From Patulibacter sp. SYSU D01012 (lineage in GTDB: Bacteria > Actinomycetota > Thermoleophilia > Solirubrobacterales > Solirubrobacteraceae), in assembly GCF_017916475.1 (NCBI RefSeq), contig NZ_JAFMTB010000001.1:682001-746000 (forward strand): a DNA stretch of 64,000 nucleotides, read 5' to 3'. Of this stretch, positions 51,726 to 59,988 are shown one piece after another. Within the stretch, counting starts at the first letter, position 1, and every line of letters begins with the position of its first letter. The notes below the pieces were generated by a model. It was given only the letters and a program-made list of their open reading frames with translations, was not told the DNA's origin and ran no database searches. Position numbers and translations under genes: made by a program.

Positions 51726-52169
51726 ATGTCCGACCATCGCGCCGTTACTCCAGCCGAGCAGTCTCTCTATGAGGCCGCTCGCAAGGCGCAAGCCCGCGCG
51801 TACGTTCCCGCGTCTCGCTTCGCCGTCGGGGCGGCAGTCTCGATGCATGGCGAAGTCGTCACGGGCGCGAACTTCGAGAACGACTCCTATGGCTTGACGA
51901 TCTGTGCCGAACGCGCCGCGATCGCGGTCGCGGTCGCTCATGGGCTAGTTCGGGCGGCGATCGCCGCCGGGGCGGACGAGCGAGATCCGCGATGTCTGAA
52001 TGCGATAGCGATCCATGCCGACGCACTGACTGTGTCTCCGTGCGGGGCTTGTCGGCAAGTCATTGGACAGTTCGCAGCGCCGGGCGCCCGTGTCATCTAT
52101 CCGCGCGATGGGGAACTTACGAGCGTGAGCTTCGGAGACCTGTTGCCCGACAAGTTTCGCCTGCAGTAA
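51726..52169 (+). CDS. cdd: Cytidine deaminase
   Basis: A 147-residue tetrameric-type cytidine deaminase that converts cytidine or deoxycytidine to uridine or deoxyuridine. YVPASRFAVGAAV, GANFENDSYGLTICAERAAI with the zinc Cys60 and catalytic Glu62, and SPCGACRQVIGQF with Cys106 and Cys109 complete the site. Length is normal. It is divergent from the HD dNTPase-like gene, and both handle nucleotides, so a shared promoter region and joint control are plausible. It has no ties to the following heme A synthase gene (81 bases away). Confidence 0.93.
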   Translation: MSDHRAVTPAEQSLYEAARKAQARAYVPASRFAVGAAVSMHGEVVTGANFENDSYGLTICAERAAIAVAVAHGLVRAAIAAGADERDPRCLNAIAIHADALTVSPCGACRQVIGQFAAPGARVIYPRDGELTSVSFGDLLPDKFRLQ

Positions 52170-52250
52170 CGAAGAGCCCGCCGACGACGCATTCCCGGAG
52201 ACGTGTCGGCAAGGGGCGGTCGAGACTCGTATCCGCCATCCTTACCGGCG

Positions 52251-53261
52251 ATGGCGAACGATCCCGTCCCCGCGAACGACGGACCCCGCCGCCTGCGCGG
52301 CCTCCGCCGCCGCTTTCAGAGCCCGCCGCAGCGGATGCTGCTCGCGGCACGCCTGGCGCTGATCGCCAACATCGGGATCATGCTCACCGGCGCGCTCGTG
52401 CGCGTGACGGGATCCGGCCTGGGCTGCTCGAACTGGCCGAAGTGCGAGACCGAGGTCGTGCCGACGCAGGCGCACGCGCCGACGTTCATCGAGTTCGGCA
52501 ACCGCCTGCTGACCTTCGCCGTCAGCGCCACGGCGATCTTCGCCATCTTCTGCGCGCTGACGCTGATCGTCTTCCGCCGCGACCTGCTGCTGCTCTCCCT
52601 GTGGCTGCTGGTCGGCATCGCCGCGCAAGCCGTCATCGGCGGCATGAGCGTCCTCTACGACCTGGACTGGATCTGGATCAGCGCCCACTACATGGCGTCG
52701 ATCATCTTCCTCGTCGTCCCGTCCGCGCTGCTCGTCTGGCGCGCCGGCATCGGCACGAAGGCGCGCCGCGTGCACGAGGCCACCGACCGCCTGACCGGCC
52801 GCATGGTCTTCGCCCTCCTGCCCCTGGGCGCCGTCGCGCTGTGGGCCGGCACGCTCTCGACCGCCGCGGGTCCGCACTCCGGCGGGTCGGGCACCGGCGA
52901 CGTCGTCAAGCGCTTCGACGTGCACGGCACCGGCACCCTGGAGTGGATCGTCCAGCGGCACGGCGCCATCGCCGCCATCTTCGGGCTGTGGATCATCGCC
53001 GCGTGGGCCGTGGCGAAGTGGCGCGGCGCAGGCGAGCGGCTGTCCATCGTGCTGACGATCGCCGGGATGCTCGTGGCGGTCCAGGGCATGATCGGCCTGA
53101 TCCAGTACGGCCTGGAGCTCCCCGCCGGCCTGGTCTGGCTGCACGTGACGCTCGCCACCCTGACGTGGGCCGCCGTCGTCTGGGCCTGGCAGGTCGCGGG
53201 GCCCGGACACCGCCGCGGCGAGCCCGCCACGGCCACCGAGCCCATCCTCGCCGTCGAGTAG
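52251..53261 (+). CDS. ctaA: Heme A synthase (COX15/CtaA family)
   Basis: A 336-residue membrane enzyme that oxidises the methyl group of heme O to give heme A for cytochrome oxidase. About 8 membrane segments in two 4-helix halves are visible. NIGIMLTGALVRVTGSGLGCSNWPKC is the diagnostic start, EFGNRLLTF and the second-half VHGTGTLEWIVQRHGA with WLHVTLATLTW give the heme-ligand His residues. The Cys pair in GCSNWPKC is a conserved feature. It is an ordinary aerobic gene and marks return from the nucleotide-metabolism insert. Confidence 0.93.
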   Translation: MANDPVPANDGPRRLRGLRRRFQSPPQRMLLAARLALIANIGIMLTGALVRVTGSGLGCSNWPKCETEVVPTQAHAPTFIEFGNRLLTFAVSATAIFAIFCALTLIVFRRDLLLLSLWLLVGIAAQAVIGGMSVLYDLDWIWISAHYMASIIFLVVPSALLVWRAGIGTKARRVHEATDRLTGRMVFALLPLGAVALWAGTLSTAAGPHSGGSGTGDVVKRFDVHGTGTLEWIVQRHGAIAAIFGLWIIAAWAVAKWRGAGERLSIVLTIAGMLVAVQGMIGLIQYGLELPAGLVWLHVTLATLTWAAVVWAWQVAGPGHRRGEPATATEPILAVE

Positions 53262-53340
53262 CGGCGGGCGGCACCCCACGGGCGGGCTACGCTCGGCGCC
53301 CGACCCTCAAGCCGTCCCGACGGCGGCCGAGGAGCAAGAC

Positions 53341-54294
53341 GTGCATCCCCCTGCCGACCTGTCCGACGGCCCCGACGCCGTCCCTGCCGACCTCTACCGC
53401 CAGCTCGTCGCGCGCACCGACGACGTCGCGCTGGTGCTGCTGGCCCCCGACGGCACCGTGCGTTCGTGGAACGCCGGTGCCGAGCGCCTGCACCGCCGCC
53501 CGGCCGCCGAGGTCGTCGGCCGCTCGTTCGCCGACTTCCACGACCCTGACAGCGCGGCCGGCCGCCACCCCGACCTGGTGCTCGAGCAGGCCGAGGCCGC
53601 CGGCCGCTACGACGACGCCGGCTGGCGCCTGCGGCCCGACGGCAGCCGCTTCTGGGCGCGCGACGTCATCACCGCCCTGCACGGGGAGCACGGCGCCGTC
53701 GTCGGCTACGCGCTCGTCACGACCGACCTGACGGCCGCCAAGGACGCGCAGGACCAGGCCGCCAGCGCCCGCGAGCTGCTGCGCACCACCGCCCGCACCG
53801 ACGCGGCGACGGGCTTCCTCAACCGCCGCGGCTGGCACGAGGAGCTGGCCCGCGAGGTCGCGCTGGCCGAGCGCCGCGGCACGCCGCTGTGCATCGCCGC
53901 GCTCGAGCTGGAGGACGTCAAGCAGATCACGGACGTCGGCGGCCGCGAGGCGCGCGAGACGCTGCTGCGGGGCCTGCGCGGTGCGTGGCGCACGAAGATG
54001 CGCGCCACCGACGTGCTGGCCCGCACGGGCGACGACGACTTCGCCGTCGCGCTCGTGGACTGCGACGTCGACACCGCGATGAGCATCGTCGAGCGTCTGC
54101 GCGCCGCCACGCCGCACGACGCCGGCTGCACGGCCGTCGTGGCGCTGTGGGACGGCGACGAGAGCGCGGTCGAACTGACCGCCCGCGCCGAGCGGGCGCT
54201 GCGGACCGCCCGACGCGCCGGGCGCGGCCGCACCGTGCTCGCGTCCGCGGACGAGGACGTCGAGCGGGCGCTGCGCCCGGACGACGAGGCCTGA
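53341..54294 (+). CDS. PAS domain protein with degenerate GGDEF domain
   Basis: A 317-residue cytoplasmic signalling protein. Residues 20-130 are a PAS domain (VALVLLAPDGTVRSWNAGAERLHRRPAAEVVGRSF, then RFWARDVITALHG and VVGYALVTTDLT). Residues 150-300 have GGDEF-like layout (TDAATGFLNRRGWHEEL, then ARTGDDDFAVAL, then a VVALWDGDESAVEL part). The signature is GDDDF at 230-234 instead of GGDEF, and the metal region reads LELEDVKQ rather than DIDxFK, so diguanylate cyclase activity is doubtful. It may bind c-di-GMP or GTP, or act as a partner. A GAGGAGCAAG site precedes the GTG start. Confidence 0.8.
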   Translation: MHPPADLSDGPDAVPADLYRQLVARTDDVALVLLAPDGTVRSWNAGAERLHRRPAAEVVGRSFADFHDPDSAAGRHPDLVLEQAEAAGRYDDAGWRLRPDGSRFWARDVITALHGEHGAVVGYALVTTDLTAAKDAQDQAASARELLRTTARTDAATGFLNRRGWHEELAREVALAERRGTPLCIAALELEDVKQITDVGGREARETLLRGLRGAWRTKMRATDVLARTGDDDFAVALVDCDVDTAMSIVERLRAATPHDAGCTAVVALWDGDESAVELTARAERALRTARRAGRGRTVLASADEDVERALRPDDEA

Positions 54295-54301
54295 GCGCCC
54301 G

Positions 54302-54333
54302 GGCCGGCGGCGGCTCTCGTGCCCCCGCCGGCC
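54302..54333. terminator. Inverted repeat between convergent genes
   Basis: A 9-base-pair stem (54302-54310 with 54325-54333) and a 14-base loop fill the 47-base gap between the PAS gene stop at 54294 and the glmS stop at 54342. A bidirectional terminator is likely from position; the stem is GC-only and there is no T tract. Confidence 0.5.
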
Positions 54334-54341
54334 GTCGCCGC

Positions 54342-56165
54342 CTACTCGACGGTGACGCTCTTGGCCAGGTTGCGCGGCTTGTCGATGTCGCGGCCCAGCT
54401 CCAGCGCGGCGTGGTAGGCCAGCAGCTGCAGCGGGATGTTGAGCAGGATCGGGTCCAGCTCGGGCTCGGACTTCGGCACCACGATCGTCCGCTCGGCCAG
54501 CTCGGTCGGCAGGGCCTCGTGGCCGACGGCCAGGACGGGGCCGCCACGGGCCTTGATCTCGTGCAGCGTCGAACGCTGCTTCTCGCCCAGCTCGTCGCTC
54601 GGCACGACCGCGACGACGGGCATCTTCTCCGAGATCAGGGCGAGCGGGCCGTGCTTCAGCTCGGCCGCCTGGTACGCCTCGGCGTGCATGTACGCGACCT
54701 CCTTGATCTTCTGGGCCGCCTCGCGCGCGATCGGGTAGCCGCGCACGCGGCCGATGAACATCGCGTTGTCGTACTGCGACAGCCACTTGGCCGCCTCGAC
54801 GATCTTCTCCTCCTGCTCGAGGATCGCGGCGATCTTCGCCGGCAGCTCGCGCAAGGCGACGATCAGGCGGTCGCCGTCGGCGGGGGACAGGTCGCGGATG
54901 CGGCCCAGCGCGACGGCCAGCATCGCGAACGCCACGCACGTCGACGTGAAGCTCTTGCTCGACGCGACCGACACCTCGGGCCCGGCGTGGATGTAGATGC
55001 CGCCGTTGTTCGCACGGGCGATCGCCGAGCCCACCTGGTTGATGACCCCCAGCACGCGGGCGCCCTTGCGGGTCAGCTCCTCGACGGCGGCGAGGGTGTC
55101 GGCGGTCTCGCCCGACTGGCTGACCGCGATGTACAGGCCGTCCGGGTCGATGACCGGGTTGCGGTAGCGGAACTCGGACGCCGCCTCGGCGCTGGCGGGG
55201 ATGCGGGCCAGCTCCTCGATGAGCTGCGCGCCGACCTCGCCGGAGTAGTACGCGGATCCGCAGCCCAGGATGTAGACGCGCTTGAACGAGCGCAGCTCGT
55301 TGGGCTCCAGGTTCAGGCCGCCCAGCTTGACGGTGGAGAAGCGCTCGTCGATGCGGCCGCTGATGGCGCGCTCGACGGCCTCGGGCTGCTCGCCGATCTC
55401 CTTGCGCAGGAAGTGCGCGTGGTCGCCCAGGTCGAAGTCGTCGACGTCGAACTCGACGCGCTCGGAGACCTTCTGCACCGGGCGGTTGTCGAGCGTCGAG
55501 GTGGTGAAGCCGTCGCTCTCGAGCAGCGCGATCTCGCCGTCCTCCAGGTGGACGACCTGCTGCGTGTGGCGGACGAGCGCGCCGACGTCGGACGCGACGT
55601 ACATCTCGTTGTCGCCCAGGCCCACGACGATCGGCGAGCCCATGCGCGCGATGACGATGCGGTCGGGGTGCTTGGCGTCCAAGATCGCCAGGCCGTACGC
55701 ACCCTCGACGCTGCGCAGCGCCACGCGGACCGCGTCGACCGGATCGTCGTTGTCGGCGGCCGCCTGGCCGATGAGGTGCGCGACGAGCTCGGTGTCGGTC
55801 TCGCTCGTGGGCTCGATGCCGTCGGCCTGCAGGCGCGCCTTGATCTGCGGCGCGTTCTCGATGATGCCGTTGTGGACGACCGCGAAGCGGCCGCTGAAGT
55901 CCACGTGCGGGTGCGCGTTGGCGTCGGTCGGCGCGCCGTGCGTGGCCCAGCGGGTGTGGCCGATGGTCGGCGTGCCCTTGATCCGCTTGGGCAGCGACTC
56001 CTTCAGGTCCGCGATGCGGCCCTTGGCCTTGTGGACCTTCAGCCCCGACCCGTTCGCCACCGCGATGCCCGCGGAGTCGTAGCCGCGGTACTCCAGGCGC
56101 TGGAGGCCCTCCAGGACGATGGGCACCCCGTTGCGGGTGCCGACGTATCCAACGATGCCGCACAT
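54342..56165 (-). CDS. glmS: Glutamine--fructose-6-phosphate aminotransferase
   Basis: A 607-residue enzyme making glucosamine-6-phosphate, entry step to UDP-GlcNAc for wall and surface glycans. The N-terminal glutaminase starts MCGIVGYVGTRNG with nucleophile Cys after Met removal; HTRWATHGAPTDANAHPH and NGIIEN follow. Two SIS isomerase domains (CGSAYYSGEVGAQLIEELA, SQSGETADTLAAVEEL, SVASSKSFTSTCVAF) precede the family-typical AKSVTVE end. It is full length. A strong ribosome site TAGGAGGAAC overlaps the stop of the 93-residue gene just upstream, pointing to coupling. No glmS ribozyme is visible between the two. Confidence 0.97.
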   Translation of the reverse strand: MCGIVGYVGTRNGVPIVLEGLQRLEYRGYDSAGIAVANGSGLKVHKAKGRIADLKESLPKRIKGTPTIGHTRWATHGAPTDANAHPHVDFSGRFAVVHNGIIENAPQIKARLQADGIEPTSETDTELVAHLIGQAAADNDDPVDAVRVALRSVEGAYGLAILDAKHPDRIVIARMGSPIVVGLGDNEMYVASDVGALVRHTQQVVHLEDGEIALLESDGFTTSTLDNRPVQKVSERVEFDVDDFDLGDHAHFLRKEIGEQPEAVERAISGRIDERFSTVKLGGLNLEPNELRSFKRVYILGCGSAYYSGEVGAQLIEELARIPASAEAASEFRYRNPVIDPDGLYIAVSQSGETADTLAAVEELTRKGARVLGVINQVGSAIARANNGGIYIHAGPEVSVASSKSFTSTCVAFAMLAVALGRIRDLSPADGDRLIVALRELPAKIAAILEQEEKIVEAAKWLSQYDNAMFIGRVRGYPIAREAAQKIKEVAYMHAEAYQAAELKHGPLALISEKMPVVAVVPSDELGEKQRSTLHEIKARGGPVLAVGHEALPTELAERTIVVPKSEPELDPILLNIPLQLLAYHAALELGRDIDKPRNLAKSVTVE

Positions 56166-56181
56166 GGTCGGGTAGTTCCTC

Positions 56182-56463
56182 CTACGTGTAGACGATCCTG
56201 CGCAGCTGCCGGAGCGACAACGCAGGGGGCATGAAGCGCCGAGTACCCAGCTCGGCGGCGATGCGCGCGAACGATTCGTCGTTGCGCACGCCGCGGGCCT
56301 GCAGCTCGGCGTGACGCCGCCGCACGAACGTCGGCACGTCCTCGTCGAAGTACGCCAGCACCTCGGCGATGACGCGGTCGGCCTCGGTCGGGCTGAGCGG
56401 CGTCGTGCGGGCCAGGTGGGTGCGGAGCTCGTCGAAGACGGGGGCCGGCCGTGCGGCGGTCAC
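56182..56463 (-). CDS. Small protein upstream of glmS, unknown function
   Basis: A 93-residue mainly helical protein from GTG 56463: MTAARPAPVFDELRTHLARTT, then LSPTEADRVIAEVLAYFDEDV and FVRRRHAELQARGVRNDESFARIAAEL, ending LSLRQLRRIVYT. The middle region resembles small YvlB/DUF-type helical proteins in which a tyrosine-rich turn (EVLAYFDE) and a C-terminal basic helix occur, but I cannot name a family. It ends 16 bases before the glmS ATG, and its stop sits inside the glmS ribosome site. It may regulate or just accompany glmS. Confidence 0.6.
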   Translation of the reverse strand: MTAARPAPVFDELRTHLARTTPLSPTEADRVIAEVLAYFDEDVPTFVRRRHAELQARGVRNDESFARIAAELGTRRFMPPALSLRQLRRIVYT

Positions 56464-56505
56464 GGCGGGGCATGCTGGCGAAGATCGTGGCCATTTGCAA
56501 GTTCC

Positions 56506-56547
56506 TGCCCGTTATCGGGCAAAAATGCCGCGAAATGGACAATTTCG
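56506..56547. promoter_or_regulatory. Two adjacent inverted repeats in an AT-richer divergent region
   Basis: The 160-base region between the 93-residue gene (minus, start 56463) and the DUF192 gene (plus, start 56624) contains TGCCCG-TTAT-CGGGCA at 56506-56521 and CGAAAT-GGACA-ATTTCG at 56531-56547, within an unusually AT-rich 40 bases. The position between divergent starts suggests operator or promoter elements rather than terminators. Confidence 0.45.
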
Positions 56548-56623
56548 AGTCGTGTCCGTTCCGGATCCGTGTCAGCTCTCCGCGTCGCCCCACGGCCCGC
56601 GCGGCGCGGGGGACCCTGCGGCG

Positions 56624-56968
56624 GTGCGCACCCACGCCCCTCCCTGCCCGCCCGGCTGGCGGCTGCTCGCGGCCCGGTCGCCGCTCGCCCGCGCCCGCGG
56701 TCTGATCGGCCGCGCGGGCCTGCCCGGGCAGGTGGGGCTCTGGCTGCCGGTCCGGTCGGTGCACACGGTCGGGATGCGGTTCCCGATCGATCTCGTCTGG
56801 CTCTCGGGCGCGGGCGACGTGCTGCGGATCGACGAGGGCATCGGGCGGGGACGGCTGCGGACGTGCCTGCGGGCCGGCGGCGGCGTCGTCGAGCTCGAGG
56901 CGGGACGCGGCCGGGCGCTTGCCGGCGCGATCCATCGCACGCCGGGGTCGCCGCCACGCACGACGTAG
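56624..56968 (+). CDS. DUF192 family protein
   Basis: A 114-residue protein from GTG 56624. The DUF192 core is present: ARSPLARARGLIGRAGLPGQVGLWLPVRSVHTVGMRFPIDLVWL, then EGIGRGRLRTCLRAGGGVVELEAGRGRAL. DUF192 proteins often carry a signal or lipoprotein peptide; this version has none that I can see and would be cytoplasmic. Function is unknown; in halophiles a structure exists but gives no clear activity. Earlier in-frame starts lie in the inverted-repeat region and would add unconserved sequence. Confidence 0.82.
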   Translation: MRTHAPPCPPGWRLLAARSPLARARGLIGRAGLPGQVGLWLPVRSVHTVGMRFPIDLVWLSGAGDVLRIDEGIGRGRLRTCLRAGGGVVELEAGRGRALAGAIHRTPGSPPRTT

Positions 56969-57242
56969 GGCCCGAGTCGGCCGAGGCGCGGCGCGGCCGC
57001 GCCGCGCCGATTCGGGAAACCACTTGCCTTGTGCACGGCTGTGCGGTTGACTCCCGGGCCTCGCGTCGCTGCGTGTGCGTGCGCGTGATGGTTGTCCCCC
57101 GTCCCAGGAGTACGCGGGCCTCTCGCCGTGCGATGTTCATCGCGGCCGTCCTTGACGGCCAGTCTGCCGAGCCCAGTGGCAGTCCGCTCGTCCGGCCCGC
57201 CGCCACGAACGTGGTGCCGCTGCCTCGTTCAGGAGCGCACGC
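56969..57242. other. Intergenic region before the toxin-like gene
   Basis: These 274 bases sit upstream of the large secreted gene at 57243. They hold an AGGAG-type ribosome site (about 57228-57234, 8 bases before the ATG). Short repeated TGCGTG/GTGCGT runs occur near 57070-57088. No convincing promoter hexamers, small gene or RNA gene could be picked out. Confidence 0.4.
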
Positions 57243-59984
57243 ATGAGCGGCCGGGTCCGAGCCGGCGCCATTGCGCTCGGGGTGATCGGCACGCTGGCTC
57301 TCCCGCAGGTCGCGGGGGCGCGGCCGTGGACGGCGGAGTACGACTGGCAGGCCGGCAGCCGCACGGGCTACGAGAACTGGGTCGCGGAGGAGTCGGTGCC
57401 CGGCAGCGGCCAGCCGCTGCCGTTCTACCGCACCTACCTGGGCGGCGCGCCCGCGCAGATCGGCCGTGGGCTGGCGATCGCGCCGCTGGGCGGCCGGATC
57501 TACGACAACGGCGACCCTGCCAGTCAGACCGGCGGGCCGGGCCTGATCTTCCGCTGGGCCGTCCCCGGCGCCTCGCGCATCACCACCGCGCGGTTCGACG
57601 ACGTGCGGTACCGCAACGCCAACGACGGGCAGTATCTGCGTCTGCGGCTCGCCGGGCCGGGGGGCCACCGGGACGCCGACCTCGGGCCGGACTTCAACGA
57701 GGAGGAAGCGAACACCACCTACAGCCGTGGCCCGTACACCCATACGGTGCCCGGCGGCGGGACGTCGGCGGAGCTGTGGATGTTCACCGTCTGCGGCAGC
57801 GCGCCCCAGGGTGAGCCGGGCCCGTACCGCTGCCCGACAATCGCTTCGAGCACCCCGACGTTCGGCCGCCTGGGCTCGGTGCGCCTGACGCTCGACGATC
57901 CCGACCAGCCCGCGCTCGTCGTCGACGCCTCGCCGGCGATCGACGACGGCTGGGTGAACAAGCGCCGCACCCAGCGACTGCAGATCACCGCCGCGGACCC
58001 CAGCTCCGGCATCCAGCGAATCCGCGTACAGGTCCGCGCGGGCACCTCGGGCACCGGTGGGCGCACGCTCAAGACGCAGACCGTCGCCTGCGACCCCGAC
58101 CACACCACCCCGGGCCGCGCCGGCCTGGTCTGTCCGGTCACCGCGGGCACGAGCGCCGTCGATCCTGCCGGCAATCAGACCGGCAGCGACCGCACGTACG
58201 TGGTGACCGCCACCGACTACGCCGGCAACGAGCGCTCCCAGAGCTTCACCGTCCGCCGCGACGTCCAGGCGCCGACCGGTGGGTCGGTCTCCGGCGGCGA
58301 GCTGCGAAAGCTCACCGACGGGTGGACCAACCGCGAAGGAACCGTGCCCGTCCGGCTGCGCGGCCAGGACAGCCGCTCCGGCGTCGCGCGCCTGCAGCTC
58401 TTCGCGCGCCGCGTGGCCTCTGGCCGCGCCACCGAGCTCGCGGACACGGCCGTCACCTGCACTGGATCGTGTCAGGCCTCGTCGGAGGTCACCAACGCCA
58501 CGTTGGACCGCAGCACGCTGCCGCGCGACGGCCGCTACCGCCTCGAGGTCCGCGTCACCGACCGCGCCGGCAACAGCAAGGTGTTCCGGACGGGTGAGAG
58601 CCTGAAGATCGACCGCGAAGCGCCTCGTCGCCTCGGACCGCAGGGCCAGGCGACGCTCCTGCCGAATGGATCTCTCCGCCTGCGGTTCTCGCCAGGACGC
58701 GACGCGGGCGAGAGCTCCGGTCTAGGGAACGTCGTCGTTCGCTACTGGCCTGCACAGCCCTACGAGCTCAACACGCTCGACGACGGGGATGAGCTCTTCG
58801 ACGACTCCCCGTCCGCCGATGAGCCGCAGCCGGCTCCCGCCCGCGCCCGTACGGCCCCCCGCATCGCTTCGGCCCGTATCGTCGATCTCCCGAGCCCAAA
58901 GGACGCTGGCCCGCGCGTGCGGCGACTGCAGCGCTCAATCACTATCCCGAACGTCGGCGAACTCGATACGTCTCGACCGGTAGAGGTGTACGTCTACGAC
59001 CGAGCTCGCGGCGCGCTGGTCGACCCGTCACTTCCGGGATGGTCGGGTAACCGGCGCGCAGATCTCATCCCGATCGCCGGCGGATCGACCGGGCCCGGCC
59101 AGGCGTTGCCCGCGAAGCCGAGCAGCAACCTCCCTGGTCCTCCTCGCGCAGGATCAGGCGACGCCGGACCCCTGGAGCAGACTCCGCGCGGAGACCGGCT
59201 GCCCGCGGACTTCTCGCCGAACGGTACGGGACCGTCGCGTGGTCGTTCTCCAGCCCCGAAAGACGACGACATAAAGACCAAGCGCGACGACGGCGGCAAG
59301 GACATGCGGCCGTGGGACTACCCGCCAAGCGTGCAGGAGGATTACGGGCTCTACGACCGGAAGCTCGCCAACATCCAGCCGCGCGTGAAGCCGTGGCCGC
59401 TCGAAGACACCTGGCCGCGGGACGGACTTGCCGCTCAAGCCGCGCGAGTCCGCGGCATCAACAAGCGATCCATGTCGTTCGTGAAGAAGGGCCAGCCCTA
59501 CTTCTCGATCACGCAGGTCAACAAGTCGATGGGCCGCCGGATCCCGCTCTATGGCGATCAAGCCGAGGATCGCAACGGCAAGAGGCTCCCCGTCTACAAG
59601 GACAATTCTCAGGGTAAGTGCGCGCCGCTGTTCGCCTCCCACATCGTCGGGGCGGTGTTCGGGGCTTGGGGTGACGACCTTCGGAATTTCGTGCCGCTGA
59701 CGCGTGGTGACAACATCGGAATGCGCACGGCGTTCGAGACGTTCTACCGCGACGTCGTCGAAAACAATTCCGAGGCCAAGTTCACGTACTACGTGCACGT
59801 GCGTTACCACGACCGCACGAAGCTCTACCCCAAGTCCATCAGCGGTTCCCTCGATCTCGTCGAGGGAAAAATCACGGCGCGCGACCCGAAAACCGACAAG
59901 CCGTATCAGCAGCACTACGTCCGCACGTACCTGACCAAGGACGGGCGTAGCCTCCAGCCGGCCGGCTCCTGCAAGCCCAAGTGA
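57243..59984 (+). CDS. Large secreted protein with possible C-terminal nuclease tip
   Basis: A 913-residue protein with signal peptide MSGRVRAGAIALGVIGTLAL (cleavage near VAGA). Residues 28-215 form an unknown beta-sandwich-like domain; 220-330 and 335-450 resemble Ig-like or FN3-like repeats (VTATDYAGNERSQSFTV, RVTDRAGNSKVF); about 500-655 is a Pro/Ser/Asp-rich linker. The 657-913 tip contains CAPLFASHIVGAVFGAWG with His800, DLRNFVPLTRGDN with Asn815 and Asn824, and FETFYRDVVENN, similar in pattern to non-specific DNA/RNA endonucleases (His-Me finger) found as toxin tips. The tip is less GC-rich than the body. The next gene starts after 4 bases, as expected for an immunity gene. Activity is inferred, not proven. 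Confidence 0.75.
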   Translation: MSGRVRAGAIALGVIGTLALPQVAGARPWTAEYDWQAGSRTGYENWVAEESVPGSGQPLPFYRTYLGGAPAQIGRGLAIAPLGGRIYDNGDPASQTGGPGLIFRWAVPGASRITTARFDDVRYRNANDGQYLRLRLAGPGGHRDADLGPDFNEEEANTTYSRGPYTHTVPGGGTSAELWMFTVCGSAPQGEPGPYRCPTIASSTPTFGRLGSVRLTLDDPDQPALVVDASPAIDDGWVNKRRTQRLQITAADPSSGIQRIRVQVRAGTSGTGGRTLKTQTVACDPDHTTPGRAGLVCPVTAGTSAVDPAGNQTGSDRTYVVTATDYAGNERSQSFTVRRDVQAPTGGSVSGGELRKLTDGWTNREGTVPVRLRGQDSRSGVARLQLFARRVASGRATELADTAVTCTGSCQASSEVTNATLDRSTLPRDGRYRLEVRVTDRAGNSKVFRTGESLKIDREAPRRLGPQGQATLLPNGSLRLRFSPGRDAGESSGLGNVVVRYWPAQPYELNTLDDGDELFDDSPSADEPQPAPARARTAPRIASARIVDLPSPKDAGPRVRRLQRSITIPNVGELDTSRPVEVYVYDRARGALVDPSLPGWSGNRRADLIPIAGGSTGPGQALPAKPSSNLPGPPRAGSGDAGPLEQTPRGDRLPADFSPNGTGPSRGRSPAPKDDDIKTKRDDGGKDMRPWDYPPSVQEDYGLYDRKLANIQPRVKPWPLEDTWPRDGLAAQAARVRGINKRSMSFVKKGQPYFSITQVNKSMGRRIPLYGDQAEDRNGKRLPVYKDNSQGKCAPLFASHIVGAVFGAWGDDLRNFVPLTRGDNIGMRTAFETFYRDVVENNSEAKFTYYVHVRYHDRTKLYPKSISGSLDLVEGKITARDPKTDKPYQQHYVRTYLTKDGRSLQPAGSCKPK

Positions 59985-59988
59985 ACCT

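Noticed and set aside
56166-56181. glmS ribozyme or riboswitch before glmS
   Set aside because: Only 16 bases separate glmS from the upstream small gene, with a normal ribosome site, leaving no room for the ribozyme.
56506-56521. Inverted repeat as intrinsic terminator
   Set aside because: On the plus strand it is followed by A, not T, and on the minus strand the T run precedes it; it is located between divergent starts.
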